From contig CM041776.1 in the NCBI GenBank assembly GCA_023374045.1, positions 316,808,722-316,872,721 of the forward strand: a DNA stretch of 64,000 nt, written 5' to 3'. The position numbers were made by a program, and so were the translations under genes. The stretch is from Limonium bicolor (taxonomy: Eukaryota > Streptophyta > Magnoliopsida > Caryophyllales > Plumbaginaceae). Below are positions 34,920 to 47,233 of this stretch, in pieces. The stretch's first letter is position 1, and every line of letters starts with the position of its first letter. The notes beneath the pieces are model-generated. The model was not told the DNA's origin. It was given only the letters and a program-made list of their open reading frames with translations, and made no database searches.

Positions 34920-35357
34920 AATGTGGGGAGAGTATAAAATTATAGGGGAGACTATGGCGAAATTTACATAGGAATAGAACACTTAGTGAATGAGAAACTA
35001 GGTGAATAAGGTGGTTTGTAACAGATTTTGTTAGAGAAAGATAGAGGGTATATTAGAGAGATAGTTAATGTAGTTATAATGTATTAGAGGTGTTAGAAAT
35101 GACATTAGAAGAGGGAGTTGTAGAAGGGGAGTGTTAGTATCAAAATCTGTAGCAAAATGCATTAAGGGAGGAAACAAGGGGAGTGTTGAATAAAAACTTA
35201 GAGAATTGTGTGTATAAGTTAGTATAGAATTATGTAATGAATTAGCATGATTTAGAGTGGTTAAAATTGTACTAAAACATGTTAGGATGTATGTAGGAAG
35301 ATTGGCGAAACAATGGGTGAAATTGGGAAAAGAAAATAAGGGCTGTAGCAAGGTTCT

Positions 35358-35705
35358 GCTACCGTCCGACCCAGAGTCTAGATCGGACGGTGGGTCGGAC
35401 GGGGCTTAAGAATCGGTAATCAATCTTTCTGGAATGGTCCGACCCAGGACTGTGCATCGGACGTGGGTCGCACAGGCAAAAAAAAATAAGGGTCGAAGTT
35501 TCTGACTTCCTCCGACCCAGGGTCTAGGTCGGACAGTGGGTCGGACGGAGCAGGGACACGGGACCGAAACCTTCTGGAACGGTCCGACCCAGAGGGTATG
35601 GGTCGGACGGAATAGTGCTGGGTCGGACAGGGTGAATTTCAGAGGACGAACTCTACTGGAATGGTCCGACCCAGGGCTTGGGTCGGACGGTGGGTCGGAC
35701 GGCCC
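35358..35705. repeat. hairpin minisatellite, about five units of 70-80 bp
   Basis: Each unit opens with (g)tccgaccca and closes with one or two tgggtcggac, which is its exact inverse. Every unit can therefore fold into a GC-rich stem. Unit starts are near 35364, 35438, 35511, 35581 and 35663, and several are preceded by tctggaat/tctggaac. It is strikingly GC-rich compared with the flanks. Confidence 0.85.
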
Positions 35706-35740
35706 AATACTTACAAAAAAACTGTAAGCTTATAACTAGT

Positions 35741-35747
35741 ATGTATG

Positions 35748-35823
<76 letters not shown>

Positions 35824-35829
35824 GTGTAT
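35741..35829. repeat. (TA)n microsatellite
   Basis: An atgtatgtatgta lead-in is followed by about 70 bp of uninterrupted ta repeats, then tgtgtgta. Confidence 0.97.
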
Positions 35830-36567
35830 ACCCTCCTACACATATGTATATATATAGGTAAGTAAACCATGGATAAGTAATGAAAAATGAGTAAATGAAA
35901 TATAAGTGTTAAGAATGCAAAGACTTAGTAAGTATGGATTAGTAAACGTAAGAGTAATGAGTTAAGTTAATGATGGCTATAATAATCATTTAATTGTATA
36001 TGTATAAAATAGGATTTGATTTGTGACACCGGAAGAACGTTTGGAAACACGTACGACGGTGAACGGTATGAATTCCTCATGCCCCGTATGCTATCTTGGT
36101 TACTCTGATTTGTGTGTTGTGTGCTAATTGATCACCAAATAAGATAAATGCACGAATCGGAGTTACTATGCATACTTGTGGAAATGTAGTGTTGTATGTT
36201 GTGAATATTTTTCTTAAATCTTAGTTTGTATAATTCATGAAATGTATGGATGAATATGAATGCTTGTATGAATGTTGCAATGTACTGTGACCGAATGTGT
36301 TGACTTTGGACTTCTAACTTATTCCTAACAAGCTAACCATTCTAACTTAAATTGGTAATTAAATTGGAATGAGTAGAAGTCCGATATAGTTTCGGCCACG
36401 CGTGAGGATGCGGAGTCACGAGAGGTTGGCTCCAATTCCTGACTCTTAAACTTGTTCGTGGCCCAAATCCCTTAAGTGGGTAGCATCCCGGATTGGTGAG
36501 TCAAGTAAATCCCGGAGGTGGGACGGAGTAGTCCCCAGGGCCGGAGGTCCCGACGACTTAACTTGAG

Positions 36568-36645
36568 TATAAGTAAGTAAGTAAGAATGAGTAAGTAAGT
36601 AATTGGAAGTAAGTAAGTAAAGTAAGAGTAAGTAATGTGAAATGA
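36568..36645. repeat. (GTAA)n-rich tract
   Basis: Imperfect gtaa units, with gtaagtaagtaagaatgagtaa and similar blocks. C is almost absent from it. Confidence 0.85.
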
Positions 36646-37400
36646 GTAAAAGAGTAAATAGCATTCTGATTAACCCGGATGCGTAATTTGGCTAACCTTG
36701 TGAAGGTAAGTATTGTGAGCATTATTGTATTGTTGCCTTGGAATGAATAATGTATTGTGAACGAATGTATGTTATATGCAAAGCATGTAAGTATGAAATA
36801 AATGAACAGCATGTTTAGTGGACGTCAAATAGTCGGCGTGCCCTAGCTAGCACTCGGTATATGCGGAGTTTATACGCAGCGTTTGCTGAGCCCCTTGGGG
36901 CACCATTTTTACTACACGCAGGTACTCGCGAAGGATGAAGATGTGAAGACTTAGTTCTATTTCTTTTGTTTTCCTTTGGTTGTAAACAATGAATGATGAT
37001 CGGTGTATTGAGTAGTACATGGCTGTAGTTTTTGATTAGCCGGTGTACCATGGGGTACACCTTTTTGGGATACTGTGAAGGGATTTTAATTGTTATAGAT
37101 GAGTAGTTGGTCGGTACTCATTCTTTTGGAAAGATTGGAAAGGGATGTAAGTATACACTTTAAATACTCGGTGATCCAAGAATGTAAGAATGTTATTTTG
37201 TATTCGGTATGCATTATAGTGGTAGCTCGGTATACTATGTTCATCAGACCGTGACTGTAAGTAGTAATAGCCTTGCTAGCCGTATGGGCGGTTAGCGGCG
37301 TTGTATCACCCGCCGTAGTAGGTAGTATTTCCGCTGCAAGTAACTCTGAATTATGGGATGATTGGACGGTAAGCATAGGATTAGCGGTTGGGGTGTTACA

Positions 37401-40400
37401 CATAAAGTTTGTTAGCCAACTATACTTTAATTTCTGTTACACTAAAAACCTTGTATTATGAGGTAACTTATGAAAAATTTCAGAAACACAATTTTTAGAC
37501 CCATTTACTCTTGTGTAAAAATTCCCAAATTTAATATATAGTAACTATGGTATTTTAGACATATTATAAAAATTTTATTTCATAAAAATATTTTTAAAAA
37601 TTATCTAAATAATTCTGTAATACTCAGAACTTACAAAAATTATAACTTACGTTTAAAACCTCAAAACCCATATTAATTTACTTGAAAATAAAATATAGTT
37701 TATAAGGAATCTGTAATTAAAATTTCAAGTTAAAATATAATAGGGAAAGTCATTAAATAAATTCAACAAATTAGAGTTTTATTCTGGGATTTATATTACT
37801 TAATCTTCTACGTTATAATCTCGGCCGTCCGTTTCTCCTAACTACAATCGGATGGCCCAGATTTGTCGTGTTCATCAGGAAACCCCTGTCTTCTCAAACT
37901 AATGAGCGTGATAATTACTTACTCCCTCCATTATATTCTATTGGTAATTTTATTATCATGTTATCCAAACTATATTGCTAGTTAAAGTTTATATATATAT
38001 ATATAATATATTAATTATTATTATTATTATTATTATTATAATTATTATTATTATTATTTTACCCATTGATCTCCTACATATTCTAACCCTTATCATATTA
38101 ATTCTAATCCAACATACCACCATATCATATCCTGAGTTTCCTAACATTTATCAATTAGTCCGTTCCAATTTACCGACTTAATTGCTACATCCTTTATTCT
38201 CATATTACTAGTTTATTATTCGTTTCATCCTATTTCCTTAAGCTTAGTTATACTTATGTTTATATATTTAAAATCTTAAAATTATCAACCTTCCCCGCTA
38301 CTTAATAACTAATTACCTACACTCTATCCATTTATTCCCTTTTTGTTTAACAATCTAATTCACCCTTGAACCTAGGGATTCATCGACCCATTATTAACTT
38401 ATAAGAGTTTATTAAATAATTTAGCAGTACCACCTAATCTTCAATTCCCATATTACTATTCTTTTACTTAATTCCTTTTATTTCCTCAATCTCAAATATA
38501 TAAATATGTACTTTACATTATAACATCATCTAGCCGCTTGATAACTAATTACTAAGTTCTCCTTTAATCTCTCCCACTAACCACCATCCTAGAATATTAA
38601 TTTTCTAACAAAATTAACTACATAAATATTTAAATCCCAAATTACTAACCTCTTTTTAAAACACTTAACATTTCTTTATGTATTACTCTTCTAAACAAAT
38701 CTCCCATCTTGACTTATTACTTAATATACTGTTAATTTAACCAACCACTTATTTACTATTTTTAATCCCTAATTTTTTTTAACTTAATTTTTTACTTATT
38801 AATCCCTTAATTTTCTTAAGGACAGGTATATACATATATATGTTTTTATCCTGAATTATTTCTTGTAAAACGATTTCTTTTTTTAAAAAAAATATTATTA
38901 TATTTTTTCACCCTAAAATCTCAATTAGTTTCATTTGGTAACAAGTACCCAAATTTTCTTAAATTCCTTATCAGCACCAATTATTGTCGTGACTACTAGC
39001 ACCATAAAACTATTAATTTTAGAAATTGAAAATCTAATTTCCTTTCAATAATCCTTTTCTTTTACACTTCTTTTAACAAATTAACAGTTTTTGATTTAAT
39101 AAATTTTATCCCTAACATAATTGACAATTTAGTACTGTATGGTTTAACTCATAAGTATAATTATATTATCTCTTTCTTTGCACTTAGTTTTTTTTATTAC
39201 GATTGAATCTAAAATGATAACTCAAGTAATTTAACTAACTAGATTTTACTCAAATTAGCCCCACCTATAAAAACCATAAAATTCTCAACTTACACAAATA
39301 ATAGCAATTTATATTTAATTACTCAACTACTTTTACCTACCCAACCACAGGTTAGCTATTCAAAAATCTAATTAACCACTTAATTTCTTATACGCTTAAT
39401 ACAACCATTTTTATTCTTATTTTCTTTTCTTGTATGCTTTTACCTTTGTTTCTCGTGATGGGAAGAAATCTGCTGCTATTGTTGTAATTGATGAGAGAAT
39501 TATGATACTGTTTATATGTTTATTGTTTCATTCACCAGTACAATAGAAGAACAATATTTTCTGCAACCAAAAGCACTCCAACTTAGTTTTGGGGAAGAGT
39601 AGAGACAAAAGAATAGAGACTGTATATTACCGGTTCTAGGATGAACTGCTCCAGTATTCTTTAGTCTGGTGAACGAGATGCAGTTCCAGTGATTTATTTT
39701 AGCATCAAGAATTGAAGAGGGGATTTCTCACTACTGCAGCTGATTCAAAAAGAGAAATGAAGAGCTATTCTTAGCCGCTCTTCACTCTGGTATGTGATTC
39801 GATTCATGTGGCGTGATCGTAGGAATTCAGATTCTACTGAATTACCAGAAAGAAGAAGATAGATTAGATTGTTACCGATTATGGAATTGACTGTTTTCTG
39901 CCCCCCTCTCCCATCTGGTGTACAAGATGCAGCAATCACCAATAGAGATTGAACAGAACGCAGGGCATGTATTCTTCCGATTTCACTATGGTGTACAAGG
40001 TGTAGTTTTAATGAAGAGATTATCCTTGTTTACCGACTGGGGTTTGATAACGAAGGGAGGCATATGTATTGAGAATGAAGATGTGCTAGAGCAGATTGGG
40101 TTGTACAGGTACCGTGTAGAGAAAGATGGTGGTTGGCAAAAATTGTCGTGAAGAGAATGGGGTGACACATAGATGCAGTACATATATTTTCCCTTGTCAC
40201 CAGTTACATGAGTGAGTGAAGAGAATATAAAAGAAAAGGGGAGATGTATGAATTTTCCTTCGTCAGTTTGTGAATGAAGAGAATATGTAGCAGAGAAAAG
40301 CAACGTTGGGTATATATGTTCCAGTTTCCAGCCTGTTCATTTATGCTTTAGTCGCCAGTAAAGGGAGGAAAAAGAAAATGTTGAATATATAACCGTAATT

Positions 40401-41091
40401 GGAGAGGAAATGCAAAGAGGCTGGACATATATTTTTTTGCTAAGTTATAACCGTGAGTGAATGTAAATAAAAAGAAGGGATATTGTAACTTGAGGGAAAA
40501 GATGTGAAAGAGAGAGTTTTATTATAAATGAATAGAATACAAGGAGGAGGAAAATGAAGAGAGACTATTAATTTGAGTCATTTAAATGTTCAAAATTTAT
40601 GTTAGCTTGTTAAATAACCTCTCAATCTTCCTCGTAATAATCTATGTGTCATTTCATGTAATAATATAGATTACATGTTACACCGATTTTTATTGAATAA
40701 TTTACTCCTTTTAAATGATCCCAAAATTTAGAATTTCATGTTAGTTTTGATAAATCTTTTAGACTATATATTAGTTTTTATAAATATAATTAAGGTTCAG
40801 TGAAACCTTAATTCATGTCAACATTTACTTAATCCATTATTGCAACTTGTTAGCCTTATATAATTAGACCTTAATTATTTTTATAATTATTACGGATATT
40901 TCAACTATGATTTTATTTTGACTTTATGATCCAAAACAATGTTCCAAATATTTCTAGAATATAATTGGAGTGTCTTGAAATTTTTCCAAGAAAATTCATA
41001 ATATAATAATTTAATATATATAGTATTATTTAGGGTTCAATAAAGGAAATCCCCTAAATTAATTTAGATTAATTTATGGGGTATTTCACAT
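37401..41091. other. AT-rich region with strong G depletion, possible LTR DNA
   Basis: No coding frame. About 37900-39420 is nearly free of G on the plus strand. An (att)n tract lies at 38015-38057. A GC-rich inverted pair, cggccgtccg and cggatggcc, lies at about 37821-37857. Around 39890-40000 the phrase ggtgtacaag occurs twice. The region ends ggggtatttcaca at 41078-41090, an end typical of gypsy LTRs, followed by tggta. I suspect LTR sequence of an old gypsy element but cannot find its start, pol or target duplication. Confidence 0.3.
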
Positions 41092-41111
41092 GGTACGCCA
41101 CGGGCTCCATG

Positions 41112-41415
41112 CACTGGTGGAACGCGAGCCTTTAATTACGGTCCAAAACCGTGTATAATTACGGTTCTGGACCGTAATCTACGTGGGCGTCATTAAAGAT
41201 GGCGACGTCTTTAATTACAGTTTAAAATCGTAATTAAAGGCCCTTTTCCGTCCCGCGTGTCATTGACTTTACATTACGGTTTTACCAATAACCGTAATGT
41301 AAATTGTACACTTTAGATGACGGTTTAAACAATAACCGTAATGTAAAGTCTTTTGGCACGTGCGCCCAAAGGACTTTAGATTACGGTTATTGTTAAAGCC
41401 GTCATCTAAAGTGTA
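41112..41415. repeat. CACTA terminus and subterminal repeats
   Basis: cactggtggaacgcgagcc is followed by inverted and direct copies of taattacggt, caataaccgta and gtaatgtaaa. In CACTA elements such short repeats bind the TNPA-type protein and mark the cut ends. The base triplet before cactgg is atg, a possible half of the 3-bp target duplication. Confidence 0.82.
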
Positions 41416-41823
41416 ATTTTATTTTATTTTTATTTTTTTTAAATCTACACAATTGCAACAGAGCCAGAATTATAACAGATAAGCAACAGAGGCATCAGAC
41501 CAACAGATGTGCAGAAACTGCACAATTGAAACACCTGAATCAAATACCAACAACACAAATTCATTCTCTGCGCACAATTGCAACAGAGATAACATCTAAT
41601 ATACACTAGATCGAACATCTGTTACAGCAACAAAAAATATTCAATACAGCAGAATCTGTTACAGCAGCTAGCAATTCATTACAAAAAATATTTAATACAG
41701 CAGCTAGAATCTGTTACAACAACAGCAGCTAGCAGAAAACAGAAGCATAAAACAGTACAAAAACGGTGTAGAAAATTGTACATGAAAAAAAAATCTATCA
41801 TAGCAGCATCAGAGCTAGCTAGT

Positions 41824-44800
41824 CTACCACTCCATTCTCATAAATATGGCTGACATGCTCTCTCTGACATGATACAAGTCGTTTGGACTGTAAGTCGAGA
41901 ATTTGGCAAAATGCTCTTTAATCTGCAACAAGAAAAGGAATGGAACACATAATGAGATTAAGATAAAGACACAAAAAATCTGCCGAAAGAATTAAATACA
42001 AGACACGTTCGTATTACCTTGTCTTTATCATTCTTAAAACTTGGGAAGTACCCGCAGAACTCGTACATATACCGCATCACGTAGTACCCGCAACTCTTAG
42101 AATCCTTTTGGGTAGGGCACTAAATCACCAAAATTCACAAATGTAAAACAATTGTACAAAGATAATAGCAGCACGAATGAAATACATGAATTACCAAACC
42201 TTGATGTAATCGACGGTCAAATCACCAAACTCTCCCTGAGGGGTTTTTTTGTAACAACTGTTACATATATTAACAAAAGCGTTTAGCAAAATGAACAAGT
42301 ACATTAATTTTGGTTCAAAAAACTTACAAACAATTAAATAGTAATAAAAACTTACTCTTTGATTAAGTCTTCAGTGTTGAATTCTGTCCACTGCCCTAGT
42401 GGATCTAGAACGAGCAGAGTAGCGGTGGCAGCGCAGAATATAAACAAAGCCCAGTGGTGGCTACAATGTCAAATACAAATGAAATGAGAAATGAAGGTAA
42501 AAAAGTTAGCTAATTAGTATGTAATTTTATATTAGAACTCACGTTTGGTGATACGGCATTAGAATGAATAATTTATTCTGTTGATCAACAACATTGAAGC
42601 AATGAATCATGTATTCACAAAACCTCCCCGGGTCCCTAGTGACTGAGTCGTACGATAAACGCTCCGGGCACACCGCAGTAATGGAGGTCATGTCCTTCTC
42701 AGCACATCTCTCAAGCAGACATCTATTATATCACATGTACTATAAAAAGTTAGCCAATGCAACTTCATAGATACTTATTCTATATGTTTTTACAGTATGA
42801 GGAAAGAACACTTACTTTAGATAAGCTTGAATAATGTTAATGTTCAGATAATCTCCACACATCATCTCTCTGATGTCCTCAAAGTTGATTGCCGTCATAT
42901 CTTCTTCGTAGTGAAACATCGACTTTGGAAGCGTCATCATGAAGTTGTTAGTTTGAGATGACTTCAAATGATCTTGTCGTAGAGATTCATCTGCTTGGCC
43001 CCCAAAACATTAACAAGTTTTTGTGGCAGTGAGCTTATTTTTAGGCGCCTCAGAAGTCCTGGTGCGACCCCGGACGGGCGCTGGATTCTTACCTTTCGCA
43101 CCCCGACTCACTGGATTCTTACCCTTCACACACAAACAGTAAAGCATAAATGTAAAGATAATTACTAATTGATTATTATAGTAACATTAAACATTTATCT
43201 AGAACATACCCTTGTACTTCTGACAGGATTCGCCGGCGCGCTGATCTCTTCTTCTCTGGGCCGGGATACGCGGCGAGGAAGCTCAGGGATCTCAGGATTC
43301 GCCGGCGCGCTGGTCTCTTCTAGTCTGGGCCGGGTTACGCGGCGAGGAAGCTCAGGGATCTATAATAGATTATATTAGACACTTAATGCTAAATAATGCA
43401 TTTTATTAGATACTAAATGGTTGTCAAACAGTCTTACCTCATCGGTGACAACAATATAACATGCTGGCCAGGGCAATATGTCTCCCTTCGCTTCGATCAG
43501 CGTGCATTTGTTGTCAAACGCCATCGGAAGGTATGCATGCTCAAATCCATCAACTATCAGGTCCAAGGTCACACGCGCGTAGAATGGGGGTAGACGTACG
43601 AAACTGATGAGCGTGAGTGGACCTGATGGCAACACCGTCCCGTAGGCCGCATCTACAGGGTGCCCTCTAATGGTATTTGGAGACGACATTTTTTTGCTCC
43701 TTTAATAAACAGAGATAATACGTGAAATAAATAAGTGAGTCCAATCTAATACTATTTAAATAACTTTATTTTAGAGAAAAATAGTTAAACAAAGTTAACC
43801 TGGATGTTGGCAAACGGGTACGGGTCAGCGGCCGGAGCACAACTAGACGAGGAAGACATCGAGGAGGATCATGCTGCTGCTGAGTAGTCGCATGTGCAAT
43901 CGCATTCAACGCTTCCTGCAGCCTCTCCTCGATAGCCTGGCGCTCAGCAGCGAACTTACGCTCTACCATCGCCTCGACTTCAGCAGCACTCATCTGACCC
44001 TTCCTAGCAGATGGCGGGAATACGTTCTTCTGACGTACTTCTCCCCCAAATCCTCTAACACGCCCCGGGTGATCCTTCTTCCCAAGCATTTGATTGAGCG
44101 TCGTCTTGAGAAGGAGGAGCGTGTAAGTCTACTTCTCCTCTCTGTGCCGCTTCATACTGTCCAATTTCAAAGAAGTTAACACTAATTTAAGATCAACAAA
44201 CACTTGAGTATATAAGTAAATTATTTAACAGCTACTTTCAAATACTTACAATTTGGTTAGCCAGTTGTTCCATCGCAGCATTAGGAAATATCCTCTGACC
44301 TTCGCTGGTCGTTTTCTGGCGTCCCAGTATGTACATCTGCACCCTCCTCGCCTCAGAGACATCCTCGATCGGGCATTCACTTCCATCCTCGTTCCTCCGT
44401 GTCAGCAAACCAGCTTCTTTCCATCCCTCGAGGCTGCCCACATATCCCCTTCGTCCCATGGTGTGGGGGTAGAGATTAGCTTCACGGTTTTGCCGTGCTT
44501 GTTCTTGTACTTGCTGTTAAGAAAGTACAACAGGAAATTAATTAGAAAATCAGGGATAAAGCATTATGAGCATTAATTAAGAAAAGAGTACACACAAACA
44601 TACCCTGAACTCGGGGGTGGTGTGCCGCTCAACGAACTCCTTCCACTCCTCTTCAGTGATCATGCCGTTGTACACAACATACGGCGGAGGCTCACGTGGG
44701 GGCACCCTGTTGATCCAATGCTCAACCAAGTAGTGGCGGAATGATTTAGCTTTGCCGGACCCAAAGAAAGAACGGTCTTCTTCACTTCTTCTGGGATCTT

Positions 44801-45190
44801 GTACGTTCTTGCACCTTCTTCCAGATGGTCTCCTTTACTTCTTTCGGGACTTGTTTCCATGTGTGGTTGATGCAGCAATGTGATCTGGCCAGAGTCCCTA
44901 GCATACTAGCGAACTCTGACCTGCTGCCCCCACCATACCTCCCATACTGTCCCACAGAAGACTAATCTGATCCGGTTTCTGCAGTTTCAACCCACGGGTC
45001 GGACCTCTACCTCTGGGTCTCTGAGTAGCACTCGTAGAAGGTGCACTCATGGAAGGGCCAACAGCAGCAGCGGCAGATGTATGGGCCAGCAGCAGCGGCA
45101 GAGTAGATGGACCGGTACCATTTGCTGCTCATTTTCCTCCTCACGACAAAATAAATCGAACTCTTCATCAGCCATGTCCTGATCAGCCAT
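41824..45190 (-). pseudogene. CACTA second gene: transposase-24-like N-terminus plus Ulp1-type cysteine protease
   Basis: A spliced minus-strand gene; the candidate ATG is at 45190 and the TAG at 41824-41826. Order: a low-complexity start; RGRGPTRGLKLQK; IKHTWK-like and PPYVVYNGMITEEEW (to about 44605); QARQNREANLYPH and EDGSECPIEDVSEARR (44515-44253); a coiled coil with ERKFAAERQAIEERLQEAL near 43920. Then come AAYGTVLPSGP (DUF8039-like), a duplicated Pro/Arg linker (43207-43360), and a C48 peptidase domain. That domain has HHWALF (catalytic His, about 42455), VLDPLG (Asp) and KDSKSCGYYV (Cys, about 42090). In related elements this domain resembles SUMO proteases. Frameshifts near 45070, 44830 and 43000 suggest inactivity. 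Confidence 0.78.
43207..43360 (-). repeat. in-gene tandem duplication, 69-bp unit
   Basis: Two adjacent 69-bp copies encode about 23 residues each, beginning EIPELPRRV and ending SAPANP. They join the DUF8039-like part to the protease part of the CACTA second gene. The copies differ at a few bases and keep the frame. Confidence 0.85.
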
Positions 45191-45311
45191 GCCTGCAAGG
45201 ATTGAAATACAATTTGAATTAAATTAAGCATTTCATAATGGTCATAAACAAGCAAAAATAAAAGAGTGTTAATTTCATATAAATTTTTATAGTAATAACT
45301 TACATACACCA

Positions 45312-47226
45312 TTATCTCTCAACCCACATTCCCTCGTTATGGTCTGATCGTATATACTCACGATGACCTGTGACCTCAGCCTCTTCCAATGAAATAGGAA
45401 CAGTTGGAGGTTCATCTTCTGCATCATACTCATCCTCATCAACCACACCATCCACACCAACTATTCCTCTTCTCCCTTTAAGCACAACAGACCATCTAGG
45501 ATTACAGGGATCAGTTACATAAAATATCTGCTTAACCTTCGTCCCAACAACGAATGGCTCAACCGTGGGAGTAGCTCTAGACAGATCAACCAGTTTCATA
45601 CCATGCTCCTCCTCACGGTAGCCATGATTGTTGTTAACCCAGTTACAGCGGAAAACACACATTTCGTAGCTGTTGTAGTCCAATACCCAGATGTCTTGTA
45701 TAACACCGAAATATGATTGTTGTACTGAGACAGGACTATGACCCACGACACCGATGTCATATAAGTTTTGATAAGCTTCAAGCTCTACACCACTGTTTTG
45801 ATTCGTTGACTTCTGATCCTGACGTTCTGTGAAAAAGGTGAATCCGTTGACATCGTACCCCTCATAAGAAATTACATCCAGATTTGGTCCAAATGCAACT
45901 ACTTTAATCAGTTCAGGCACATTCGTGGACTGATCGGACAACACTCTCTCTTTGAACCATCGGACAAATGTCCTATTCTGCTCATTTTGTAGTCTAACGT
46001 CACTCATGTTTGGATATTGTGCTCTTAAAACACACAAGTGTTCATCAAAGTATGGTTCAACATCTTCAAGATGACTTAGCACAACTAAATGAGCTTTGTT
46101 AAGAGTGTCTATGTCAATTCTTTTCAGTTTCCTTCCAACCGTGCCAACACCCTTCAATCTGCCCTCGTGTCTAGAACGTGGAAGTCCAATGGTATCGACA
46201 CCTTCTAGGTAATTGGTGCAGAAGTCTACAACTTCCTCTGTGATAGTGCCCTCTATAATACTACCCTCTGGGTGACGACGGTTCTTCATTTTCTTCTTCA
46301 GGACACCCATGTACCTTTCGAACGGATACATGTAGCGAAGGTACAAAGGACCACACATCAGAATCTCTCTTACAAGATGCACGAGGAGATGTATCATTAT
46401 GTCGAAGAACGATGGAGGAAAATACATCTCCAGCTGGCACATTGTCACAATAAGATCCTTTTGTAATTTAGACAGAGTGTCCACATCAAGAACCTTAGAC
46501 GAAATGGATTTGAGGAAGACGACGTTTGTGATTGTGTGTCTGACAGCATCCGGCAAGATCCCACGTAGTGCAATTGGCAAAAATTCTTGAAGTAGGACAT
46601 GATAATCGTGAGATTTCATTCCTACTAATTTGAAATCTGTCATGGACACTAGGTTTCTTATGTTTGAGGAGTAACCTGATGGCACCTTGATGTTGTAAAG
46701 GGTACTGCATAGACTATGTTTCTCTTCTTTAGACAGAGTGTGACAGGCAGGAGGCAAGAATGTGCGTTTTCCACGTTCTTGCGGGCCAAGCTCTGTGCGT
46801 ATGCCCAACTCAATTAAATCTTTTCTTCCTTTCAAATGATCCTTTGTCTTTCCTTTTATGTTCAAAAGGGTGCTAGTGACTTTCACCCACGTTCTTCTCG
46901 ACATGCATCCCATCGATACAATGTCTAACCTCCAGATGCTGCCAGTACTAGTTCCCAAAATATTGATTTCTTTTTCCAGACACTTTTTTCACCACTTTTG
47001 GTTGGCGGCCCGAAGTTGTTCACAATATTATCCAACTTTTTGTAAATCTCTGTACCTGTCAAAGGCTGGCGCGCCATGCTGTGATCAGTTTTCCCATCGA
47101 ACTCTTTCGCCATCTTTCGATACTTAAGTCCTTTTGGAAGCATTTTTCGGTGGCCCATATACACGTTTTGCCACTATGTTTCAAGCGAATGCTACAAGTG
47201 TTTTCACTACAAATCAGACACGCCAA
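45312..47226 (-). pseudogene. CACTA TNP2-type transposase, N-terminus missing, with DUF4218 and DUF4216
   Basis: From 47226 leftward the frame reads CLICSENTC, YMGHRKMLP and KEFDGKTDH, the TNP2 zinc and YMGHRR-like block. Then WKKKSIFWE, and after a frameshift near 46950 a 548-codon open frame to the TAG-side end at 45312. In that frame residues 30-60 are LLNIKGKTKDH and LGIRTELGP (end of TNP2). Residues 113-240 are DUF4218 (GMKSHDYHVLLQ, YPFERYMGVLKK). Residues about 415-480 are DUF4216 (VIQDIWVLDYNS, FRCNWV). In CACTAs this protein cuts the ends. The gypsy LTR cuts it at 47234, and the N-terminal part (catalytic DD region) is absent. Confidence 0.88.
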
Positions 47227-47233
47227 CGCCCGC

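Larger units (their letters stand above)
34920..37400 (+). mobile_element. probable Ty3/gypsy (chromovirus-like) LTR, 5' end lost in gap
   Basis: C-poor DNA ending at 37390-37400 in ggggtgttaca, the usual terminal inverted repeat of large plant chromovirus LTRs. Inner blocks also fit such LTRs: a ggtagcatcccgg/cccggaggtgggacgg region (36480-36560) and cgtttgctgagccccttggggc (36879-36900) followed by gcaggtactcgcg. No primer site follows the end and no pol is seen, so it may be a solo or truncated LTR. The matching tgtaacacc start was not found and may lie in the gap. Family assignment is tentative. Confidence 0.45.
41112..47233 (-). mobile_element. CACTA (En/Spm) DNA transposon, one end and two genes, truncated
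   Basis: The left terminus is cactggtgg at 41112. Subterminal repeats follow to about 41415, with ttacggt and its inverse accgtaat recurring many times. Two genes lie leftward: a transposase of the TNP2 type with DUF4218 and DUF4216 regions, and downstream of it a spliced gene with a Ulp1-type protease domain. At 47234 a gypsy LTR starts inside the transposase. The N-terminal half of the transposase and the other terminus are not found on the far side of the gypsy block. Known plant CACTAs that carry Ulp1 genes have this layout. Confidence 0.88.

Noticed and set aside
34368..34982. Open frames spanning the N run
   Set aside because: They are products of the 500-N gap and carry no sequence information.
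36022..37400. A complete LTR from tgtgacaccgg at 36022 to ggggtgttaca at 37400
   Set aside because: Flanks tgatt and cataa do not match and the start differs from the inverse of the end. Only the 3' end is trusted.
43871..44179. Plus-strand frames inside the CACTA region
   Set aside because: They are shadows of the minus-strand CACTA gene, which has the recognisable domains.
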